Assembly (NCBI GenBank): GCA_002293665.1 | Contig: DBDQ01000035.1 | Coordinates: forward strand, 1 to 12,712 | Reading direction: 5' to 3' | DNA from: Alistipes sp. UBA928 | GTDB taxonomy: Bacteria; Bacteroidota; Bacteroidia; Bacteroidales; Rikenellaceae | Length of the DNA stretch: 12,712 nt | Part shown: piece by piece, positions 1-7,127 of the stretch | Layout of the letters: every line of letters begins with the position of its first letter | How positions within the stretch are numbered: position 1 is the first letter of the stretch | The notes under the pieces: model-generated | What the model saw: only the letters and a program-made list of their open reading frames with translations | Told to the model about the DNA's origin: nothing | The model's database searches: none | Position numbers and translations under genes: made by a program

Positions 1-195
1 TTCTACATTCCGCTGATGGTCGACACGCTTATCAAACGCGGAGTGGCGACCATGAAGGTGTTGCCCACGCCGGCGGTGTGGTTCGGCGTCACATACAAAG
101 CAGATAAACCCGATGTCGAAGCGCGTCTGCGCAAACTGGTCGACGCCGGCGAATACCCCGCTAACTTATGGGCGGCAACGGCCGCGGCGGAATAA
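1..195 (+). CDS. Sugar-phosphate nucleotidyltransferase, C-terminal end (5' truncated)
   Basis: The window opens inside this gene. Frame 1 is open from the first base to the TAA at 193-195 and gives 64 residues. The segment FYIPLMVDTLIKRG, then TPAVWFGVTYKADK, then a short helix ending in GEYPANLW, closely resembles my recollection of the C-terminus of the Bacteroidales NTP-transferase-domain proteins of about 300 residues. Those have a GlmU/RfbA-like Rossmann core that activates a sugar phosphate with an NTP. The catalytic GxG...K region lies outside the window, so the sugar cannot be named. The stop is 34 nt before the aldose epimerase start with no recognisable promoter between, so the two are probably co-transcribed. 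The family call comes from remembered similarity of the tail only. Confidence 0.72.
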   Translation, partial: FYIPLMVDTLIKRGVATMKVLPTPAVWFGVTYKADKPDVEARLRKLVDAGEYPANLWAATAAAE

Positions 196-229
196 TTTCC
201 CTCATTGCTCACTGCAAACTCGATTAAAT

Positions 230-1282
230 ATGGGAATCACTCAAAGATCGTGGGGTTTCACCCCCGAAGGAGAAGCCGTAATTCTTTACACTCTGACCAA
301 CGCCTCGGGCGCATCGGTCGAAGTTACAAATCTCGGTGCGTCGCTCATTTCGGCGCGCGTGCCCGACCGCAAAGGCGCGCTTGCCGACGTGGTGCTCGGC
401 TACAAGGATTGGCAAAGCTACATTGCCGACGCACCCTACATGGGCAAGAGCGTGGGACGCTACGCCAACCGCATGGGCGACGCAAAATTCACCCTCGACG
501 GGAAAGAGTACCTGCTCCCACCCAACGAAGGACGAAACCAACTGCACGGAGGCCGTGCGACGTGGGCCGACAGAATTTGGGAAGGCAGGGTCGAAGGCAA
601 CCGCGTGGTCTTTTCGATCGCGAGTCCCGACGGCGAAGGAGGCTATCCCGGCAATATGACCGCCGAGACGGCCTACCACTGGAGCGACGAGTGCGAGTTG
701 GAGATAGTATACTCCGCCGAGACCGACGCTCCCACTGTGGTCAACATGACCAACCATGCCTACTTCAACCTTGCAGGCGAGGCTTCGGGGAGCGCGATGG
801 GTCATGAATTGCAGTTGAACGCATCGACTTTCATTCCCACACGACCCGACAACATCCCCACGGGCGAACTGTGGCCGGTGGAGGGCACGCCGATGGATTT
901 TCGCAAGGCAAAGCCTCTCGGGCGCGATATCGACGCAGATTATCCGCAGATAACCGATGCCGCCGGGTATGACCGCTGCTGGGTGATCGACGGTTGGAGA
1001 CGTAATATTCTGGGCGAGGCGGGATTTTTGTACGACCCGGTTTCGGGCCGGAAGATGACGATTCTTTCGTCGCAGCCGGGAATTCAGCTCTATTCGGGCA
1101 ACTTCCTTAAGGGTTCGCCCGTCGGTAAGAGCGGCGCGCCTTATGCCAACCGCACTGGGGTGGCGCTCGAGTGTCAGGGTTTTCCTGATGCTCCAAATCA
1201 TCCCAACTTCCCCTCGCAAACGCTGCGGCCTGGTGAGCGGTATATTCAGAAGATTGTTTATGCTTTCTCGGCGGAGAGTTAA
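230..1282 (+). CDS. galM: Aldose 1-epimerase (galactose mutarotase)
   Basis: This protein of 350 residues interconverts the alpha and beta anomers of aldoses such as galactose and glucose. Family landmarks are present in order: GRYANRMGDAKF (about residues 77-87), NQLHGG with H106, TNHAYFNLAG with the catalytic acid H176, AAGYDRCWV with substrate-binding D248, QPGIQLYSGNFL, and ALECQGFPDAPNHPNFP with the catalytic base E314. The length is typical of the family. I chose the ATG at 230 because it begins MGITQRSWGF. The reading frame stays open upstream to 113, but that part overlaps the preceding gene and has no family similarity. I see no signal peptide, so it is probably cytoplasmic. It follows the nucleotidyltransferase by 34 nt. 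Its last 4 nt overlap the end of the convergent HsdR_N gene. Confidence 0.95.
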   Translation: MGITQRSWGFTPEGEAVILYTLTNASGASVEVTNLGASLISARVPDRKGALADVVLGYKDWQSYIADAPYMGKSVGRYANRMGDAKFTLDGKEYLLPPNEGRNQLHGGRATWADRIWEGRVEGNRVVFSIASPDGEGGYPGNMTAETAYHWSDECELEIVYSAETDAPTVVNMTNHAYFNLAGEASGSAMGHELQLNASTFIPTRPDNIPTGELWPVEGTPMDFRKAKPLGRDIDADYPQITDAAGYDRCWVIDGWRRNILGEAGFLYDPVSGRKMTILSSQPGIQLYSGNFLKGSPVGKSGAPYANRTGVALECQGFPDAPNHPNFPSQTLRPGERYIQKIVYAFSAES

Positions 1283-1728
1283 AACGGTAAATCCTTCAGG
1301 GGAAGATACTCGCCTGCGGGGGTGACTTCGTAGAGGAAGTGTTCGAGGCCGTTGGTGAGCATCACGTGGCGGGCGCCGAGATGGGCGTTGTAGCGGAAGG
1401 CTTGGTCGAGCACAGAGGCGTCGATCGAAACCTCAGGCGCCTTGCACTCCACGAGCAGCAACGGACGGCCATCAGGTCCGAAAACCACTATGTCGGCCCT
1501 TTGGGACTGGCCGTACACGCGCACGGGATGTTCCTGGGCGACGCGCGTCGCAGGAATGCCACGATCGATGAGCATTGACAGCACGTGGCGGCGCACCCAT
1601 TCTTCGGGCGTCAGCACCAGCCAACGGCCACGCCCGGAGTCCCACACGCACAGTTCGCCGCCACGTTCGGCGACTCTCAGCCGGCATGGCGGTAAACTCA
1701 ATTTCGGATAATCGGCGCGGGTTTTCAT
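1279..1728 (-). CDS. Stand-alone type I restriction enzyme R N-terminal (HsdR_N) domain protein
   Basis: The protein has 149 residues and consists almost wholly of a PD-(D/E)xK nuclease-like HsdR_N domain. A helical part containing EEWVRRHVLSMLIDRGIP leads into RADIVVFGPDGRPLLLVECKAP, where the Asp of ADIVVF and the Glu and Lys of ECK form the D...ExK signature. The segment LDQAFRYNAHLGARHVMLTNG follows, as in the family. There is no helicase domain, and no HsdM or HsdS neighbour, so this is not a restriction system. Small proteins of this type are widespread in Bacteroidota, with unknown function. The ATG at 1726-1728 is preferred to the in-frame TTG one codon upstream. A -7 element (TATCTTTG on this strand, 1761-1754) lies 25 nt upstream, inside the palindrome shared with the divergent gene. 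Confidence 0.85.
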   Translation of the reverse strand: MKTRADYPKLSLPPCRLRVAERGGELCVWDSGRGRWLVLTPEEWVRRHVLSMLIDRGIPATRVAQEHPVRVYGQSQRADIVVFGPDGRPLLLVECKAPEVSIDASVLDQAFRYNAHLGARHVMLTNGLEHFLYEVTPAGEYLPLKDLPF

Positions 1729-1732
1729 CAAT

Positions 1733-1768
1733 TAATGCCTATCTTTGAAAGCTCAAAGATAGGCATTA
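1733..1768. promoter_or_regulatory. Perfect 16-bp inverted repeat carrying two opposed -7 promoter elements
   Basis: The arms TAATGCCTATCTTTGA (1733-1748) and its exact reverse complement (1753-1768) flank the 4-nt loop AAGC. Each arm contains TATCTTTG, a match to the Bacteroidota -7 consensus TAnnTTTG: 1740-1747 reading right toward the GH2-like gene and 1754-1761 reading left toward the HsdR_N gene. Each element ends 25 nt before the start codon it would serve. No TTTG -33 element is visible at the usual spacing on either side. The only 44 nt between the two divergent start codons are almost entirely this palindrome. It could act as a shared promoter, an operator for a dimeric regulator, or a 5'-leader hairpin. 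Confidence 0.6.
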
Positions 1769-1772
1769 TTAT

Positions 1773-3521
1773 ATGAAGAAAACAGCATTGGCTCTCGCCG
1801 CCGTTCTCGTTTCGGCTGTCACGGGTGCCCAAACCCCCAGGCATCTCGATCCGACGGTGGTGTCGCAGGGCAAGGAACTGCCTCGGGGCGAGGTGGTGAG
1901 TCACGACTCGAAAGTCGATGCCGTGAGGCGCACCTCCGGAGCGTCGAAATATCTGCAGCCCCTCGGCGGGTGGAGCCGCACCGAGAGCGCCGAGGCAGTG
2001 ACTTATAAAACCCGTTTCAGGATGCCGTTCGAATGGATCGACCGGCAGCAGTTTCTCTATATGGGGCGCGTGTCGGGTTCGTTCGACGTGGTGATAAACG
2101 GCGCCCCGGCGGCATACAGCCAGACCGGCAGCACCCCGGGGGAGTTCGACATCACCGAGGTCTCGAAAGAGGGGGCGAACGAGCTTGAGATAGTGATCTG
2201 GAAAGAGCCGGTCTCGCGCCGTCTCGAAAACGACCGCCCCGCCGCGCCGCCGCAGATAGAGGGCGAGGTGTACATACTTTCGCAGCCGCAGGTGAGGGTG
2301 CGCGACGTGGCCGTTTCGACCCGCATGGAGGGGACGGCGGGGTTGCTCGAGCTCGGCGTGATACTCAAAAGCCATCTGCTCAATCCCCACGACTACACCG
2401 TGTTCTGGGAGCTGATCAACCCCGCGGGCGAGATAGTCGCCGAGGGGCGCAAAGACGCACGGCTCGAAATGCGGCGCGAGGACACCGTAACTTTCTTTGC
2501 AAACATTCCGCGCATCGTGCCTTGGAGCCACGAGGAGCCGCGGCTCTATACATTATTTATAAAGACGCAGAACGAGGGGCGGTTTCGCGAATACCTGTCG
2601 TTCCGCGTGGGATTCCGTAATATCGGGTTGGACGACGACGGCACGATCACCCTCAACGGGGTGCCGCTCGAGTTGGATATGCGCGAGTTCACGCCACCGG
2701 GTGATCCGGCCGCGATGAGAGAGACTATGGTGAAGATGCGACGCGAAGGGGTCGGAGGAGTGATGCTGCGGGGAGCGCCGCCCAGCCGCGAGTTCTACGC
2801 GCTCGCCGACTCGTTGGGGATATACGTTGCCAGCCGCGCCGACATCGACACTCGGCTCGCCGGGGAATCGCGTGCCGTGGAGGGCAATCCGTCGAACGAC
2901 CCGGCGTGGGAGGCGGCTTATCTCGACCGTGTGATGGCCATGTATCACACATCGAAGAACCACCCCTCGGTGTCGATATTCTCGCTGGGGTCGCGGGCGG
3001 CTAATGGATACAATCTTTATGAAAGTTATTTGGCGCTTAAGGCTTTGGAGCGACACCGGCCCGTGATATACACCGACGGCGGCGGGGAGTGGAACAGCGA
3101 TCTTGTCGAGGGACAACTCTCCAAGGCGCAGGGAACAGCCGGGGCGCAGTCGCCCTGGCTGACGCTTGAGGCGGTCGACGTTGCCGCGGGGCGCTTCCGG
3201 CTGTCGAACTTGCGGCGGATCACTCCTTTCGCGGGTGAGGCGGCGTACAAAATCGTGCTGGGGCGGCGCAATGTGGTGTCGAGCGGAGTGGTGCCCGTCG
3301 AGGTGCTGCCGGGCAACGCGGTCGAGTTTACCGTGCCGATCGCGGGAGTTAAAGAAGGTAAGCCCTACACCGTGGCGATAGAGATCGCGGGCGAAAGCCC
3401 CGTCGGTGACTATCTGCCCGACGGTGATCCCAACCTGAAGATTTTCCGCCGACTCGATCAGCCGCTGACTCCGGCAAATCGGGCTGTTTTTGCCGGGGGC
3501 GAGTTCATGAGTGGGGAGTGA
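1773..3521 (+). CDS. Secreted GH2 beta-galactosidase-like protein, apparently catalytically inactive
   Basis: The protein has 582 residues. A signal peptide (residues 1-19, MKKT followed by a hydrophobic stretch ending VTGA) predicts export. A jelly-roll sugar-binding-like domain spans about 60-165, an immunoglobulin-like GH2 domain about 173-282, and a TIM-barrel segment about 290-440. The barrel is recognisable by NGVPLE, YALADSLGIYVASRADID and DRVMAMYHTSKNHPSVSIFSLG. In active GH2 enzymes the sequence next reads NE, with Glu as acid/base. Here it is S407-R408. The barrel breaks off soon after (VIYTDGGGEWNSD), and the region that would hold the nucleophile Glu is missing before a LacZ domain-4-like beta segment (about 455-540). 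LacZ-type enzymes usually exceed 800 residues. I infer a pseudoenzyme or carbohydrate-binding protein. The frame is intact throughout, so it is not an obvious recent pseudogene. The stop overlaps the next start (TGATG). Confidence 0.8.
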   Translation: MKKTALALAAVLVSAVTGAQTPRHLDPTVVSQGKELPRGEVVSHDSKVDAVRRTSGASKYLQPLGGWSRTESAEAVTYKTRFRMPFEWIDRQQFLYMGRVSGSFDVVINGAPAAYSQTGSTPGEFDITEVSKEGANELEIVIWKEPVSRRLENDRPAAPPQIEGEVYILSQPQVRVRDVAVSTRMEGTAGLLELGVILKSHLLNPHDYTVFWELINPAGEIVAEGRKDARLEMRREDTVTFFANIPRIVPWSHEEPRLYTLFIKTQNEGRFREYLSFRVGFRNIGLDDDGTITLNGVPLELDMREFTPPGDPAAMRETMVKMRREGVGGVMLRGAPPSREFYALADSLGIYVASRADIDTRLAGESRAVEGNPSNDPAWEAAYLDRVMAMYHTSKNHPSVSIFSLGSRAANGYNLYESYLALKALERHRPVIYTDGGGEWNSDLVEGQLSKAQGTAGAQSPWLTLEAVDVAAGRFRLSNLRRITPFAGEAAYKIVLGRRNVVSSGVVPVEVLPGNAVEFTVPIAGVKEGKPYTVAIEIAGESPVGDYLPDGDPNLKIFRRLDQPLTPANRAVFAGGEFMSGE

Positions 3522-4639
3522 TGGAGCGCGTGTTGCAAATAGTTGTCCTGATCGCGCTAACGGGTTGTGTGTCGCGTCCGGTGGCGGTCGAGAGGGTCAC
3601 TGCACACTATTTATATAAGCCCGACTCGGCGCGGTTGGTGTTCGTGGGCGATGTGATGTCGCACTCGCCGCAGGTTGCGGCGGCCAGAACTCCCGCCGGC
3701 GGGTATGACTATACAGAAATTTTCCGCCATTTCCGGCCGATCTTCGAGGGAGCCCATGTCGCCATTGCAAATCTTGAAACCACGCTGCGCACGCGGCCGC
3801 CCTTCACGGGCTATCCGTCGTTTGCCGCCCCTGCCGAGCTCGCTTTCGACATGTGCCGTGCGGGCATCGACATTGCCACCACGGCCAACAACCATATTTG
3901 CGACAAGGGCGCCGCGGGCATTCGCTCGACCCTTGCGATACTCGACAGTGCAGGCATACGTCACACCGGAGCGTTCCTCGACAGCGCTGACCGGCGTGCC
4001 CGGCATCCGCTCAGATTCACAGCGGGCGGTCTGCGGTTTGCGCTGATGACCTATACCTACGGCACCAACGGTATTCCCGTGCCGCGCGGGATGATAGTCA
4101 ACCTGATAGATACCGCTGTCATTGCGCGCGACCTTGCCGAGGTGAGAGCGAGCCGCGAAGCCACCAGTGTCGATGTGGTGATCGTGAGTTACCATTGGGG
4201 CGAGGAGTATCGCTCGCATCCCACGCGGGAGCAGCGCCGCCTCGCCGACTGGACGCGTGCCCGCGGCGCCGACCTAATCATCGGCGGCCATCCCCACGTT
4301 GTGGAGCCCTTCGAGGCGCACTACAACGCCGACTCGACCGCGGTGACAGGGGCTACGTACTATTCGTTAGGAAATTTCGTGTCGAACCAGCAACGGCGCT
4401 ACACCGACGGGGGCATAGCTGCCGACATCACCCTTGTGCGTCGCGACTCTCTGCCCATGCGCTGGGATTTGGGTTGGCGGCTCGCGTGGGTGCACGCTCC
4501 CTTTCGTGACGGAGTGCGCAGCCGCTACGAGGTGCTCCCCCACCCCGCTCTCGACACCCTGCCGGTTGCCGCGGCGACTTTCGTTGCCGATACTCGCAGG
4601 TTGCTTTCCCGTTCCGATTCGGTGTTCGTCGAGATGTGA
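3521..4639 (+). CDS. CapA/PgsA-family metallophosphatase-like lipoprotein
   Basis: The protein has 372 residues and belongs to the PGA_cap (CapA) family, a calcineurin-like metallophosphoesterase fold. Best-known members take part in poly-gamma-glutamate capsule synthesis, but many relatives have no known role. A lipobox LTGC puts the lipidated Cys at residue 16, so the mature protein should be membrane anchored. Metal-site motifs are all present: VFVGDVM, AIANLETTL, ATTANNHICDKG, VIVSYHWGEEY, IIGGHPHVVEPFE and YYSLGNFVSNQ. I chose the ATG at 3521. A GTG one codon earlier is possible. The ATG shares its A with the stop of the GH2-like gene (TGATG), and GGGGAG lies just upstream, so translational coupling is likely. 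No capB, capC or pgsB neighbours are present, so a capsule role is not supported by context. Confidence 0.85.
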   Translation: MERVLQIVVLIALTGCVSRPVAVERVTAHYLYKPDSARLVFVGDVMSHSPQVAAARTPAGGYDYTEIFRHFRPIFEGAHVAIANLETTLRTRPPFTGYPSFAAPAELAFDMCRAGIDIATTANNHICDKGAAGIRSTLAILDSAGIRHTGAFLDSADRRARHPLRFTAGGLRFALMTYTYGTNGIPVPRGMIVNLIDTAVIARDLAEVRASREATSVDVVIVSYHWGEEYRSHPTREQRRLADWTRARGADLIIGGHPHVVEPFEAHYNADSTAVTGATYYSLGNFVSNQQRRYTDGGIAADITLVRRDSLPMRWDLGWRLAWVHAPFRDGVRSRYEVLPHPALDTLPVAAATFVADTRRLLSRSDSVFVEM

Positions 4640-4640
4640 T

Positions 4641-4676
4641 AAAAGAAGGGGGAGCCATAAGGCTCCCCCTTCTTTT
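4641..4676. terminator. Bidirectional rho-independent terminator
   Basis: A perfect 16-bp stem AAAAGAAGGGGGAGCC (4641-4656) with loop ATAA pairs with 4661-4676. It starts one nucleotide after the CapA stop codon and ends 17 nt before the ROK kinase stop on the other strand. A- and T-rich flanks give a T-rich tail in both directions (TTCTTTT), so it can end both convergent transcripts. Confidence 0.9.
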
Positions 4677-4693
4677 GTGGATCGCGAATAGAT

Positions 4694-5653
4694 TTACAAC
4701 TCCCATGCGAGGGCGCTGGCGCCGAGGATTGCGGCGTCGGACTCGTTGAGCTCGGAGAACTCCACCTTGATCTTGCCCTTCCAGAACGCGAGCAGGTTTT
4801 CGTTCATTGCCTCCACGACCGGTTTTTTGAGCAGGTCGCCCGCTTTGGTCAGACCGCCGAAAAGGATGATCGCCTCGGGTGATGAGAACGCCACAAAGTC
4901 GGCCAGCGCGGCCCCGAGCATGCGACCCGTGAAGTTGAATATGTCGATCGACACCTGGTCGCCCTTTGCCGCCGCCTCGGCCACATCTTTCGAGGTGATC
5001 GAGTCGCGCGGAATGTCGCGCAGGATAGTCGGCCGGTCGGTCGTTTCGAGAATCTCGCGGGCCGTGCGCGCCACACCAACCGCCGAGGCGTAGGCCTCGA
5101 GGCATCCCGTGCGGCCGCAACCGCACAGGCGGCCGTTGTTGCGTACCTGGATCGTGTGGCCCAACTCGCCGGCGAAACCGTCGTGGCCGTAGAGGACGTA
5201 GCCCCCGACGACAATGCCGCTGCCGACTCCTGTTCCGAGCGTAATCATGATGAAGTGTTTCATGCCGCGCGCCGCGCCGTAGGTCATCTCGCCCACCGCC
5301 GCCGCGTTGGCGTCGTTGGTGAGCTTGACCGGCAGGCCGATCTCCTTACTCACCAGTTCGGCCAGCGGAACGATGCCCTTCCACTTGAGGTTGGGAGCGA
5401 ACTCGATCGTGCCGCGGTAGTAGTTGCCGTTGGGGGCGCCGATACCGACCCCGCGGATCGCCTCTATGCCCCCGTCGACCTGCGAGGCGAGTAGACGTAT
5501 CGCCGCTCCGAGGTCTTTCACATATAACTTTACGTCATCGTGGGTGTCGGTACGGATCACGCTTTGGGTCAACACGTTTCCGCGTGCGTCCACCACGCCT
5601 ATCTTGGATGTCTGGCCGCCAATGTCGACCCCTATCACATATTTCTTGTCCAT
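4694..5653 (-). CDS. ROK-family sugar kinase (glucokinase-like)
   Basis: The protein has 319 residues and should phosphorylate a hexose or amino sugar with ATP in the cytoplasm. The N-terminal phosphate-binding motif is VIGVDIGGQTSK (D10). The catalytic Asp is D114 in KLTNDANAAAVGE, followed by MITLGTGVGSGIVV. The ROK zinc site is complete: ELGH (H166) and CGCGRTGCLE (C177, C179, C184). I chose the ATG at 5651-5653 because it starts MDKKYVIGVDIGG. A longer in-frame start at 5689 would add 12 residues that overlap the permease gene. It lies 7 nt downstream of the permease stop, so the two form an operon and this enzyme probably phosphorylates what the permease imports. The substrate (glucose, N-acetylglucosamine or N-acetylmannosamine) cannot be decided from the sequence. 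Confidence 0.9.
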   Translation of the reverse strand: MDKKYVIGVDIGGQTSKIGVVDARGNVLTQSVIRTDTHDDVKLYVKDLGAAIRLLASQVDGGIEAIRGVGIGAPNGNYYRGTIEFAPNLKWKGIVPLAELVSKEIGLPVKLTNDANAAAVGEMTYGAARGMKHFIMITLGTGVGSGIVVGGYVLYGHDGFAGELGHTIQVRNNGRLCGCGRTGCLEAYASAVGVARTAREILETTDRPTILRDIPRDSITSKDVAEAAAKGDQVSIDIFNFTGRMLGAALADFVAFSSPEAIILFGGLTKAGDLLKKPVVEAMNENLLAFWKGKIKVEFSELNESDAAILGASALAWEL

Positions 5654-5660
5654 GGCAGTA

Positions 5661-6935
5661 TCAGTCGATTTTAATATCTTTGTTGACATTCTTGCTGCCT
5701 ATCAGCGCGTAGTAGAGCATATACAGAATACCGGCCACGATGAGCCAGTAGCTGGGCATGTAGCCGACCCACTTCACAAGTTGCTCCTGTGCGAGAGGGA
5801 TCACGCCGCCGCCCACGACCATCATCATGAAGATGCCCGAGGCCTGGGAGGTGTATTTACCGAGCCCCTCGGTGGCGAGGTTGAAGATCGCTCCCCACAT
5901 GATCGACGTGCAGAGTCCGCACAGCACGAGCAACAGGGCGCTCAGGGGGACTTTCGTCATGATGAACGCGCTGCCGGTAAAGGCGGGCATGGAACTCTGG
6001 ACTGTGACGGGAATGAAGATCGCCGCGATGACGAGCAGGGCCGACACACCCGTGGCGAAAACCATCATGGCGCGGCTCGAAACCTTCGCACCAATTGCGC
6101 CGCCGACGAAACGTCCGATCATCATCAGGAACCAATAAGTCGCCGCAACGACTCCCGCAGTGGCGGCCGCCGTGTCGACCGGAAGACCGGCCCCCTTCGA
6201 CAGGTAGTAGAACAGGATGCCGGGGATGCCCACCTCGACGCCCACGTAGAAGAAGATAGCCACGGCGCCAAGCACGAGGTGGCGGAACTTCCACGCGCTC
6301 GATTCGAATTTCACGTCGGCCGCTGTCTGCGTGGGGTTGCTTATGGGGATGAAGAGCAGCAGGACGAATGTGAGGGCGAATACACCCATCGCGATGTAGA
6401 GCAGCGGGTTGACGTCGGAGATGACGGCCTTCGACACCTCACCGATCATCGCACCCACCATCATGGGGGTGATCGTACCGACCAATGAGTTGAAACCGCC
6501 TCCGGTCTGGATCAACTGGTTGCCCTTGTTGCCGCCGCCGCCCAGAAGATTGAGCGTAGGGTTGACCACCGTGTTGAGCATACACACGCAAAAGCCCGCG
6601 ATGAGTGCTCCGGCAAGGTATACATAGAATCCGGCCGCGCCTGTCTTGCCCGACAGGAACTGCACGAATATGCCAACCAGCCCCACGGCGATTGCGATGA
6701 GGGTTGTTTTTTTGTATCCCAACCTGATGAGCATCCTGCCGGCCGGAATTCCCATGAAGAGATAGGCCAGGAAGTTCATCATGTTGCCCATCATCCCGAG
6801 ATTCTCGAAATCGGGATTGTTTTTCCAGATCACGCCGATGGGTGCGGCTAAGTTCGTCACGAACGAGATCATTCCGAACAGGAATATCATAGTGATTATC
6901 CCTACGATGTTGCCCTGTTTTTTTGTTGTTGCCAT
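5661..6935 (-). CDS. FucP-type sugar permease (MFS, FHS family)
   Basis: The protein has 424 residues with about 12 hydrophobic membrane segments and a sequence pattern of the fucose/glucose/galactose:H+ symporter family. It shows FLFGMISFVTNLAAPIG in helix 1, GIPAGRMLIRLGYKKTT between helices 2 and 3, NPTLNLLGG in the region where FHS members carry a conserved NP motif, and a second-half RFVGGAIGAKV loop. The C-terminus is cytoplasmic and Lys/Asp-rich. It probably imports a monosaccharide across the inner membrane. It is the first gene of a two-gene operon with the ROK kinase. A TTTG-N19-TACATTTA promoter lies about 60-90 nt upstream of the ATG. The exact sugar is unknown. Glucose, galactose, fucose and N-acetylglucosamine are all plausible. 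Confidence 0.9.
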   Translation of the reverse strand: MATTKKQGNIVGIITMIFLFGMISFVTNLAAPIGVIWKNNPDFENLGMMGNMMNFLAYLFMGIPAGRMLIRLGYKKTTLIAIAVGLVGIFVQFLSGKTGAAGFYVYLAGALIAGFCVCMLNTVVNPTLNLLGGGGNKGNQLIQTGGGFNSLVGTITPMMVGAMIGEVSKAVISDVNPLLYIAMGVFALTFVLLLFIPISNPTQTAADVKFESSAWKFRHLVLGAVAIFFYVGVEVGIPGILFYYLSKGAGLPVDTAAATAGVVAATYWFLMMIGRFVGGAIGAKVSSRAMMVFATGVSALLVIAAIFIPVTVQSSMPAFTGSAFIMTKVPLSALLLVLCGLCTSIMWGAIFNLATEGLGKYTSQASGIFMMMVVGGGVIPLAQEQLVKWVGYMPSYWLIVAGILYMLYYALIGSKNVNKDIKID

Positions 6936-6995
6936 AGTGTCAGTCAGATAATTTTAAGGTAAGCTTAAGGGAATTACTAAATTGTTTCCGGGTTG

Positions 6996-7026
6996 TAAAT
7001 GTAGATTAAAATTTTTTAATAACAAA
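6996..7026 (-). promoter_or_regulatory. Promoter of the permease-ROK kinase operon
   Basis: On the minus strand TTTG (7026-7023) is followed after exactly 19 nt by TACATTTA (7003-6996). This is the Bacteroidota -33/-7 arrangement with one mismatch in TAnnTTTG. The spacer is strongly A/T-rich. Transcription would start near 6990 and leave a leader of roughly 55 nt before the permease ATG. Confidence 0.5.
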
Positions 7027-7039
7027 ATCCGTCTAAATA

Positions 7040-7069
7040 TATTGCCGCCGGTTTTAGCCGGCGGCAATA
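7040..7069 (-). terminator. Probable terminator downstream of ssb
   Basis: A perfect 12-bp stem TATTGCCGCCGG (7040-7051) and its complement (7058-7069) enclose the loop TTTTAG, in the spacer after the ssb stop at 7128. It is very GC-rich in the middle. The downstream side on the minus strand is A/T-rich, but there is no clean T run, so the terminator role is likely rather than certain. It also insulates the permease promoter at 6996-7026. Confidence 0.6.
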
Positions 7070-7089
7070 ATGAGAACTTTACTTTCCCG

Positions 7090-7120
7090 GTTTCAAGGTC
7101 GCAAATTGCTGCCTTGAAGC
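7090..7120 (-). other. Small hairpin just after the ssb stop
   Basis: TTCAAGG (7092-7098) pairs with CCTTGAA (7112-7118), with a G-T pair on either side of this core and a further G-C pair beyond the outer one, around a loop of about a dozen bases. It begins 8 nt beyond the ssb stop. It may protect the 3' end or be the first part of a two-hairpin terminator with 7040-7069. Confidence 0.35.
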
Positions 7121-7127
7121 AAACATA

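Noticed and set aside
113..229. Upstream extension of the aldose epimerase
   Set aside because: It overlaps the preceding coding region and adds 39 residues unlike the family. The ATG at 230 fits the family start.
224..1219. 331-codon open frame on the minus strand opposite the aldose epimerase
   Set aside because: It is a mirror of a well-conserved gene, with no motif, promoter or plausible start context.
1279..1728. Possible restriction-modification or defence locus, because of the HsdR_N domain
   Set aside because: There is no helicase, methylase, specificity subunit or other defence gene nearby, only a single small domain common in ordinary Bacteroidota genomes.
1728..2531. 267-codon open frame on the minus strand inside the GH2-like gene
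   Set aside because: It is antisense to a protein with signal peptide and GH2 motifs, and it would end inside the promoter palindrome region.
3521..4639. Poly-gamma-glutamate capsule operon
   Set aside because: Only a CapA-like gene is present. CapB, CapC and a hydrolase are absent, and many CapA-family proteins have unrelated contexts.
5654..5689. Upstream extension of the ROK kinase
   Set aside because: It would overlap the permease stop and adds 12 unconserved residues. The ATG at 5653 directly precedes the conserved first strand.
5424..6488. 354-codon open frame on the plus strand across the ROK kinase and permease genes
   Set aside because: It spans the ends of two real minus-strand genes and its protein is a low-complexity Asp/His/Glu/Arg-rich string.
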